A program made the position numbers and the translations under genes. From JAZDJP01 sp043803805 (lineage in GTDB: Bacteria; Planctomycetota; JAZDJP01): a DNA stretch of 8,280 nt. The notes beneath the pieces were generated by a model. It was not told the DNA's origin and ran no database searches. It was given only the letters and a program-made list of their open reading frames with translations. Location: contig JAZDJP010000076.1 of assembly GCA_043803805.1 (NCBI GenBank), forward strand, positions 1 to 8,280. Reading direction: 5' to 3'. Shown one piece after another: positions 1-4,367 of the stretch. The first letter of the stretch is position 1. Every line of letters starts with the position of its first letter.

Positions 1-19
1 GGTGTAGAGAAGACACTAT

Positions 20-33
20 GGGGGGGGGGGGGG
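20..33 (+). repeat. Run of 14 G directly before the Nudix start codon
   Basis: Fourteen consecutive G residues end one base before the ATG at 35. No conventional AGGAGG is present, so the G run itself may act as a ribosome-binding sequence through G-C and G-U pairing. An upstream ATG at 18-20 overlaps the first G. At the present length it is out of frame and its reading ends after 17 codons, but a tract of 15 G (or 12) would put it in frame with the Nudix gene and add a short poly-Gly leader. The run could also be a sequencing or assembly error in length. Confidence 0.85.
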
Positions 34-34
34 T

Positions 35-724
35 ATGGCAACCGCATACAAATACCCAAGACCTGCGCTGACGATCGACTGTGTGGTTTTTGGATTAGAT
101 GAGGAAGACCTGAAGGTGTTGCTCATCCAACGGGATTTGGAACCCTTTGCCGGGAAATGGGCGCTTCCCGGCGGTTTTGCGGCAGTCGGAGAATCCTTGG
201 AGATGACAGCAAGGAGAGAATTATCCGAAGAAACCGGGCTAAAAAACGTGTTTCTTGAGCAACTGTACACGTTCAGCGATCCCAAACGCGACCCGCGGGA
301 ACACGTTGTCACAGTCGCCTACTACGCGCTTGTGAATTTGTCCGAACATCAAGTCCTCGCTTCCACCGATGCCAGAAACGCAGCATGGTTCGCGGTCGAC
401 GATGTTCCGAAACTGGCCTTTGACCATGATCGGATACTGAAAGTCGCGCATGACCGACTACGGGGAAAAATCCGCTACCAACCCATTGGATTCGAATTGT
501 TGCCCGAAAAATTCACACTAAGACATTTGCAACGAATGTACGAGAAGATTTTGGACCGCTGTTTGGACAAGAGAAACTTCAGAAAGAAGATTTTGAATAT
601 GGGCATCATTGAAGAGATTGACCAGGTTGAAACGGATGTGGCGCATCGCGCGGCGCGGTTGTATCAGTTCAGCAAGGAGACGTACGATGAAAAAGCGAAG
701 GAAGGATTCGATTTTGAACTTTAA
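35..724 (+). CDS. NrtR-type Nudix protein: Nudix hydrolase domain plus C-terminal winged helix
   Basis: The 229-aa protein has an N-terminal Nudix domain (about 8-140) and a C-terminal region (about 150-229) resembling the winged-helix DNA-binding domain of NrtR, the Nudix-related regulator of NAD metabolism. The Nudix box is complete at 47-69: G47, five residues, E53, seven residues, R61-E62-L-S-E65-E66-T-G68-L69. Many NrtR proteins have lost this box and keep the domain only as an ADP-ribose sensor, so this one may both hydrolyse an ADP-ribose-like nucleotide and bind DNA. The C-terminal part carries the LPEKFTLRHLQRMYEKIL and DKRNFRKKIL segments typical of that winged helix. It is the first visible gene of a four-gene run with NAD-kinase-like and ADP-ribosylglycohydrolase genes, which fits an NAD/ADP-ribose theme. 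The start at 35 is chosen because it gives a complete domain; translation signals there consist only of the G run. Only 34 bases lie upstream, so its promoter and any NrtR-like operator are outside the window. Catalysis, ligand and DNA target are inferred. Confidence 0.9.
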   Translation: MATAYKYPRPALTIDCVVFGLDEEDLKVLLIQRDLEPFAGKWALPGGFAAVGESLEMTARRELSEETGLKNVFLEQLYTFSDPKRDPREHVVTVAYYALVNLSEHQVLASTDARNAAWFAVDDVPKLAFDHDRILKVAHDRLRGKIRYQPIGFELLPEKFTLRHLQRMYEKILDRCLDKRNFRKKILNMGIIEEIDQVETDVAHRAARLYQFSKETYDEKAKEGFDFEL

Positions 725-725
725 C

Positions 726-759
726 GCATCGTCGGCGATGCCCTCAAAGCAGGCGCCGA
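726..759 (+). promoter_or_regulatory. Two mutually exclusive stem-loops before the SPFH gene
   Basis: The 50-nt gap between the Nudix and SPFH genes can form either a 6-bp stem (726-731 with 736-741, four-base loop) or an alternative 6-bp stem (732-737 with 754-759). They share bases, so only one can form at a time. The second ends four bases before the AAAGGAGG ribosome-binding sequence at 763-770. This could tune expression of the SPFH gene or protect an mRNA end, but both stems are short and chance is possible. There is no U-run, so it is not an intrinsic terminator. Confidence 0.3.
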
Positions 760-774
760 TAGAAAGGAGGCATC

Positions 775-1797
775 ATGTTGGGGATTAAATTCATCAAGGC
801 GCAACCGAACACCTACTTCCTTCAGTACAGGAAGGGGAAAATTGTGAGGGAGGGCGCCGGCATCTCTTTCTTTTGTTACGCACCCACCTCTTCACTCGTG
901 GCCGTTCCGATGGCGAGCGTGGATGTGCCGTTCATATTCAATGAGGTCACATCCGATTTTCAGGACATCACTGTACAGGGACAAGTCGCTTATCGGGTCA
1001 AGGAACCCAAGGTGCTGGCTCAAGTCATGAATTTTACTCTGGCTCCGAATAACCGGGATCATGTTTCAGATGATCCCACAAAACTGCCGCAAAGGGTAAT
1101 TAACCAGGTTCAAGTTTTGATGAGGGCGGAGTTGCAGAACTTGGCCATGATACAGGCGTTGCAATCATCCGACAACCTTGTAAAACGCGTGCGCCAGAAT
1201 CTGGTCGGGTCCGAACTTGTTTCCCAGTTGGGAATTGAAGTGCTGGCCCTGTCCGTGTTGGCCATCAAGCCCAATCAGGAAACTGCCCGAGCGTTGGAAG
1301 CCAAGGTGCACGAACAACTTCTTCTTGAGGCGGATGAGGCGATATACAAGCGCCGCAACTCCGCCGTGGAACAAGAGCGTGCCATCAAGGAAAACGAACT
1401 CAACACCGAAATCGCGATTGAAAACAAAAAACGGCAGATCCGTGAGGCTCAAATCGAAGCGGATCGTGCCATCCAGGAAAAACGTCAAGTGATGCAACAA
1501 GAGGAGATGAATGGGAAGATCACGATCGAGGAGAAAAACAAAGAGTTGGTTTCTCTCGCGGTTCAAAACAAGAAACAGGAATCGGACGCGCAGGCTTATG
1601 GGATGAGTGCGATTGTGAATTCGTTCAAGGATGTCGAACCCCGTGTGATGCAGGCACTGGTCAACGCCGGGATGTCCCCGGCTCAACTGATTGCGGCTGC
1701 CTTCCAGAATCTTGCTGACAACGCGGGGAAGATTGGGAATCTGAACATTGCGCCGGAGTTGTTGCATGAGTTGTTGAAAGCAACGCCGAAGAAGTAG
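775..1797 (+). CDS. SPFH/Band-7 (flotillin-like) scaffold protein
   Basis: This 340-aa protein has an SPFH/Band-7 domain (about 1-175). A long charged coiled coil follows (about 165-275), rich in E, K, Q and R and including ERAIKENELNTEIAIENKKR. The C-terminal segment (about 275-335) contains AFQNLADNAGKIGNLNIAPELL, which resembles the end of soluble flotillin-like SPFH proteins. I see no signal peptide and no transmembrane segment, unlike HflK/HflC or QmcA types, so it is probably cytoplasmic or peripherally membrane-attached and may oligomerise. SPFH proteins organise membrane microdomains and scaffold partner enzymes; the partners here are plausibly the co-transcribed nucleotide enzymes, which is inference. 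The start is well supported by AAAGGAGG at 763-770, four bases before the ATG. The natural-looking C-terminus ends at TAG. The next gene is in the same frame downstream of this stop, with no other in-frame stop between them. Confidence 0.9.
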   Translation: MLGIKFIKAQPNTYFLQYRKGKIVREGAGISFFCYAPTSSLVAVPMASVDVPFIFNEVTSDFQDITVQGQVAYRVKEPKVLAQVMNFTLAPNNRDHVSDDPTKLPQRVINQVQVLMRAELQNLAMIQALQSSDNLVKRVRQNLVGSELVSQLGIEVLALSVLAIKPNQETARALEAKVHEQLLLEADEAIYKRRNSAVEQERAIKENELNTEIAIENKKRQIREAQIEADRAIQEKRQVMQQEEMNGKITIEEKNKELVSLAVQNKKQESDAQAYGMSAIVNSFKDVEPRVMQALVNAGMSPAQLIAAAFQNLADNAGKIGNLNIAPELLHELLKATPKK

Positions 1798-1810
1798 GGG
1801 AGATTTTTGT

Positions 1811-1828
1811 GGGGGGGGGGGGGGGGGG
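1811..1828 (+). repeat. Run of 18 G in the SPFH / NAD-kinase-like gap
   Basis: Eighteen uninterrupted G residues lie in the 72-nt gap between the SPFH stop and the ATG at 1870. A run this long could form a four-layer G structure in the coding strand and mRNA, and would be prone to slippage. Since 18 is a multiple of three, the reading frame passes from the SPFH TAG through the run into the NAD-kinase-like gene without another stop. A TTG at 1807 could give a Gly-rich extended start, but the ATG at 1870 has a much better ribosome-binding sequence. Confidence 0.85.
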
Positions 1829-1840
1829 CTCGGATTTCCG

Positions 1841-1863
1841 CTCCCCGTTTGAAACGCGGAGGA
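1841..1863 (+). promoter_or_regulatory. Ribosome-binding site of the NAD-kinase-like gene, possibly masked by a hairpin
   Basis: GGAGGA at 1858-1863 lies six bases before the ATG at 1870 and decides that start. The same GGAG can pair with CTCC at 1841-1844, and the stem continues inward (1846-1849 with 1853-1856) with one C-C mismatch and a three-base loop. The ribosome-binding site could therefore be masked. The G run at 1811-1828 could compete for the C-rich arm (1841-1846) and free it. The pairing is visible; the regulatory role is inference. Confidence 0.45.
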
Positions 1864-1869
1864 TCGGGC

Positions 1870-2808
1870 ATGGATCGTCTGACAGAAAACAAAATCATTC
1901 TGGTTGTTCGGCAAACGAGACTCGACGATCTTGTTGCGAAGTACAACACGCTTGCGCAAGCGCAGTTTTATGTTGAGCACTTGGGGGCCGATTTTTCGGA
2001 TTACCTTCGCGAAGATCAGCAATACAAGGCATCTGTCATCGCCGTGGAAACGGCTTTGCAGAAACTGGGGCGGATTCAGATCCTTCAACGAAAATTCCTT
2101 TCGAATTTTGTATTTGGGAAAGACGACTTGGTGATTGTTTTGGGGCAGGATGGCCTTGTTGCCAACACGATGAAATATCTCCAGAGCCAACTTGTGATCG
2201 GTGTCAATCCCGATCCCGCGCGTTGGGATGGGGTGCTCCTTCCCTTCGAAACCCGCGATCTCGATAAAATCGTTCGCGAGGTTTTCGCGAAGGGGCGAAA
2301 AGTTTCCGATGTGACCATGGCGAAAGCCGTGCTGAGCAACGGCCAGAACCTCTACGCGGTGAACGATTTGTTCATCGGAGCCAAAACGCATGTGTCCGCT
2401 CGATACAACATTCGTGTGGGGGGCAAAGAGGAATCTCATTCGTCGAGCGGAATCATCGTTTCGACGGGGCTCGGGTCGACGGGATGGTTGAAGAGTGTCA
2501 TCGCGGGCGCGACGGGCATTTTCAACGCGCTTGCCCACGAAAGTCGTTCCATCGCCAATCGGAAGAAGATATCGTGGGACGCGCAATATCTCTATTTCTC
2601 CGTGCGCGAACCGTTTCCCAGTAAGACCACATCGGCCACGATGGTTTTTGGGAAAATAACCGGTTCCGACCCGATGATTTTGGTTTCGCACATGCCGGAG
2701 AACGGCGTCATCTTCAGTGATGGAATCGAAAATGATTTTCTCGAATTCAATTCCGGCATGAAGGCGACCATCGGGATTGCGGACAAAAGCGGACACCTGG
2801 TTGTTTGA
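1870..2808 (+). CDS. Divergent NAD-kinase-fold protein (GQDG instead of GGDG)
   Basis: From the ATG at 1870 the protein has 312 residues, close to ordinary NAD kinases (about 270-310). The NAD-kinase/diacylglycerol-kinase fold is recognised from three features in the right order. LVIVLGQDGL (87-96) stands where NAD kinases have the GGDG signature. ND (165-166) stands where they have the nucleotide-binding NE/ND motif. GIIVSTGLGSTGW (194-206) matches the conserved glycine-rich STPTGSTAY-type loop. FSDG (282-285) matches the later D-G position. The signature aspartate (D94) is kept, but the second glycine is Gln and the following Thr/Asn is Leu, so substrate or activity may differ from housekeeping NADP synthesis. 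The N-terminus (about 1-85) matches poorly, as expected for this family. The GGAGGA site six bases upstream supports this start over the TTG at 1807, which would add a poly-Gly leader. It sits between SPFH and ADP-ribosylglycohydrolase genes. A genuine NAD(H) kinase, a kinase of an ADP-ribose-like compound, or a non-catalytic NAD sensor are all possible. Confidence 0.8.
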   Translation: MDRLTENKIILVVRQTRLDDLVAKYNTLAQAQFYVEHLGADFSDYLREDQQYKASVIAVETALQKLGRIQILQRKFLSNFVFGKDDLVIVLGQDGLVANTMKYLQSQLVIGVNPDPARWDGVLLPFETRDLDKIVREVFAKGRKVSDVTMAKAVLSNGQNLYAVNDLFIGAKTHVSARYNIRVGGKEESHSSSGIIVSTGLGSTGWLKSVIAGATGIFNALAHESRSIANRKKISWDAQYLYFSVREPFPSKTTSATMVFGKITGSDPMILVSHMPENGVIFSDGIENDFLEFNSGMKATIGIADKSGHLVV

Positions 2809-2847
2809 GAGGTGTTATATCGGAGTCGTCGCGGGAGGTATCGGTTG

Positions 2848-3921
2848 ATGCCGAGTCTGAAAGAACGCTATCGGGGTATGTTGTTGGGGACAGCCGTCGG
2901 CGACGCGGTAGGACTTTCCGCCGAAGGCATTCCCCGCGTTCGCGCGAAGAAAATGTTCAAGGGCGTTTGGCGACATAGGTTCATTTTTGGGCAAGGAATG
3001 ATCAGTGACGACACCGAACACACGTTGTTCGTTGTTCAGTCGCTACTTGCGTATCCTCAATCCCCGGAGTTGTTTGCCCGGCGTTTGGGATGGTGTCTCC
3101 GCTGGTGGTTTGCCTCATTGCCCGCCGGCATTGGATTGGCCACCGCGCGCGCCTGTGTCAAGATCTGGTTGGGATTCAAACCGGGCAAGAGCGGAGTTTT
3201 CTCCGCCGGGAACGGTCCCGCCATGCGTGTGGCACCCATCGGGGCATTTTTCTCCGAATCGCCGGTGAAACGCAACACATTCACGGAATGTTGCACGACG
3301 CTGACGCACACCCATCCCAAAGCGCTTGTCGGTGCCAAGGCAATTGCGTTCACCGCCGCATGGATCGTTCGCGACGATTTGAAGCAACGCCCCGCCGTCG
3401 ACGCATTCGCCGATCTTCTTATTGGTATCGCTTCTGAAGATGCCGAATGGGCGGACATCGTGAAATCCATCAAGATCCACTTGGATAAAGATGCCAGCGT
3501 TGAGGAATTTTCAGATGCGCTTGGATTACATCAAGGCGTCACGGGATACATTTATCACACGGTCCCCGTGGTTTTATTCGCCTGGCACAAACATTTCGGA
3601 GATTACGAAAAAACGCTTACCTCAGTTCTGGATTGCGGTGGAGACACCGATACGACGGGAGCCATCGTCGGGGCGCTCGCGGGCCTCTCTGTCGGAGAAA
3701 AGGGCATTCCTCCGGATTGGATTCATGGGATCTGCGATTGGCCGAGAAGTCCATCTCTTCTTCGAAATGTTGCGGATCGTCTTTCCGAACTGAAAGAGAA
3801 CAATGTCAAAATCGAGCCATGTCAATATTTTTGGCCAGGGGTTGTGTTACGGAACTTCGCATTTTTGCTGATTGTTTTATCGCATGGATTCAGGCGATTA
3901 TTGCCGCCCTACGGTCCTTGA
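2848..3921 (+). CDS. ADP-ribosylglycohydrolase (DraG/ARH family)
   Basis: This 357-aa protein belongs to the family that removes ADP-ribose from proteins or small molecules using a two-metal magnesium or manganese centre. The diagnostic motifs are intact and correctly ordered: GTAVGDAVGLSAEG (14-27), SDDTEHTLF with D54-D55-T56 as metal ligands, GNGPAMRVAPIG (121-132), THTHPKALVGA (153-163), and CGGDTDTTGAIVGALAG with D266 and D268. All metal-binding acidic residues expected for activity are present. The C-terminal tail (about 328-350) ends in a hydrophobic segment, VVLRNFAFLLIVLSHGF, that could attach it to the membrane; this is unusual for the family and uncertain. The ATG at 2848 has GGAGG at 2834-2838, nine bases upstream; the GTG at 2812 would add 12 residues with no family similarity and lies only four bases past the preceding stop. 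It is the last gene of the run. The modified target is unknown, and no ADP-ribosyltransferase is seen in the window. Confidence 0.92.
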   Translation: MPSLKERYRGMLLGTAVGDAVGLSAEGIPRVRAKKMFKGVWRHRFIFGQGMISDDTEHTLFVVQSLLAYPQSPELFARRLGWCLRWWFASLPAGIGLATARACVKIWLGFKPGKSGVFSAGNGPAMRVAPIGAFFSESPVKRNTFTECCTTLTHTHPKALVGAKAIAFTAAWIVRDDLKQRPAVDAFADLLIGIASEDAEWADIVKSIKIHLDKDASVEEFSDALGLHQGVTGYIYHTVPVVLFAWHKHFGDYEKTLTSVLDCGGDTDTTGAIVGALAGLSVGEKGIPPDWIHGICDWPRSPSLLRNVADRLSELKENNVKIEPCQYFWPGVVLRNFAFLLIVLSHGFRRLLPPYGP

Positions 3922-3942
3922 ATATTCGGGATTATGAAGGCA

Positions 3943-3994
3943 TTCGCCCAAGGGGCTACGGAAGCCCGGCGCCGTATGGCGAAGTTTATCGGCC
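3943..3994 (+). repeat. Hairpin-forming intergenic repeat, copy A
   Basis: This is the first of two related units (the other starts at 4123). Aligned over 51 positions they share 44 bases, with one single-base gap. The unit is an imperfect palindrome: TTCGCC (3943-3948) can pair with GGCGAA (3978-3983), and inside that TACGG with CCGTA. No transposase gene is nearby. It resembles a REP-type or miniature non-autonomous element scattered between genes; its family is not recognised. Confidence 0.65.
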
Positions 3995-4018
3995 AGGTTC
4001 GAGTCCTCCCCGGGTAAC
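3995..4018 (+). repeat. Inverted 24-nt copy of the 3' end of the neighbouring tRNA-Gln
   Basis: Positions 3995-4018 match, on the opposite strand, 4180-4203 at 23 of 24 bases. The copied part is the T-loop, the 3' half of the T stem, the 3' acceptor strand, the discriminator base and one flanking base of the minus-strand tRNA-Gln. No D arm, anticodon arm or 5' acceptor strand precedes it, so it is not a functional tRNA. It is either a tRNA relic or a leftover of recombination at the tRNA 3' end. Being inverted relative to the tRNA, it is not a simple att direct repeat. Confidence 0.7.
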
Positions 4019-4073
4019 TTTTATGGAGGGAGACGTCATTCGTGGGTGAGAGGCGAGTCAGACGAGGAGCATA

Positions 4074-4109
4074 GGGCGACGGCGTGTCCTTTTGTGACAC
4101 GCCAAGCCC
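4074..4109. repeat. Strong stem-loop in the repeat region
   Basis: GGCGTGTC (4081-4088) pairs perfectly with GACACGCC (4096-4103) around a seven-base loop, and GGGC (4074-4077) can extend the stem with GCCC (4106-4109) after a bulge. A further 7-bp pairing (4108-4114 with 4134-4140) links it to repeat copy B. No T-run follows on either strand, so it is not a standard intrinsic terminator for the operon or for the tRNA. It is probably part of a larger composite palindromic element. Confidence 0.55.
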
Positions 4110-4122
4110 GTAGCGACCCTCC

Positions 4123-4173
4123 TTCGCCCAAGGGCTACGGAGGGCAGGCGCCGTATGGCGACGCCTATCGCCC
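4123..4173 (+). repeat. Hairpin-forming intergenic repeat, copy B
   Basis: This is the second copy of the unit at 3943. It keeps the inner TACGG/CCGTA pairing and a 5-bp outer stem (4124-4128 with 4157-4161). It ends seven bases before the 3' end of tRNA-Gln, while copy A abuts the inverted tRNA relic, so each copy borders tRNA-derived sequence. The association with tRNA ends may reflect a preferred insertion point. Confidence 0.65.
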
Positions 4174-4180
4174 GCGAATG

Positions 4181-4251
4181 TTACCCGGGGAGGATTCGAA
4201 CCTCCATAAAGGGATCCAAAGTCCCTTGTGTTACCATTACACTACCGGGTA
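4181..4251 (-). tRNA. trnQ: tRNA-Gln (anticodon UUG)
   Basis: The minus strand folds into a full 71-nt cloverleaf. The acceptor TACCCGG pairs with CCGGGTA, including the U1-A72 pair characteristic of bacterial tRNA-Gln. The D stem is GTGT/ACAC with GG in its loop. The anticodon stem AGGGA/TCCCT encloses CTTTGGA, giving anticodon TTG. A four-base variable region follows, then T stem GGAGG/CCTCC with loop TTCGAAT, and discriminator A. CCA is not encoded and would be added after transcription. It points towards the lower-GC operon, so its 3' end faces the repeat region. Confidence 0.93.
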
Positions 4252-4270
4252 GTGTGGATCGGCACGATTT

Positions 4271-4298
4271 ATTCTAGTCCCCCGTGAATTTTTTGCAA
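4271..4298 (-). promoter_or_regulatory. Likely sigma70-type promoter for tRNA-Gln
   Basis: On the minus strand a -35-like TTGCAA (4293-4298; four of six consensus bases) and a -10-like TAGAAT (4271-4276; five of six) are separated by 16 bases. The -10 ends about 19 bases before the tRNA 5' end, leaving a short leader for RNase P. The rest of the 116-bp gap to the glycosyltransferase gene holds no clear plus-strand promoter. Confidence 0.5.
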
Positions 4299-4367
4299 AT
4301 TCTTCCTTGCGTGGCGCTTGTGCAATGAAATAATGACTTAATCATAAAATGGTTCTGACGGGTTCCC

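Noticed and set aside
2..16. GTGT...ACAC inverted repeat as an operator for the NrtR-type protein
   Set aside because: Only four base pairs plus a possible G-T wobble around a seven-base centre, cut close to the window edge. Too weak to call.
1807..1869. TTG at 1807 as the start of the NAD-kinase-like gene
   Set aside because: It would add a 21-residue leader encoded largely by the G run and has no upstream ribosome-binding sequence, whereas the ATG at 1870 has GGAGGA six bases upstream.
1165..2796. Long minus-strand open frame (543 codons) opposite the SPFH and NAD-kinase-like genes
   Set aside because: It is antisense to two genes with clear family motifs, its translation shows no recognisable domain, and it crosses the G run as poly-Pro. 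It is a shadow frame.
2812..2847. GTG at 2812 as the start of the ADP-ribosylglycohydrolase
   Set aside because: The ATG at 2848 has a good GGAGG upstream, and the extra 12 residues show no similarity to the family.
4081..4103. Stem-loop as an intrinsic terminator
   Set aside because: The stem is strong, but no T-run follows it on either strand.
3943..4173. CRISPR-like array
   Set aside because: Only two imperfect, self-complementary copies about 180 bp apart with unequal context. No regular repeat-spacer pattern and no cas genes.
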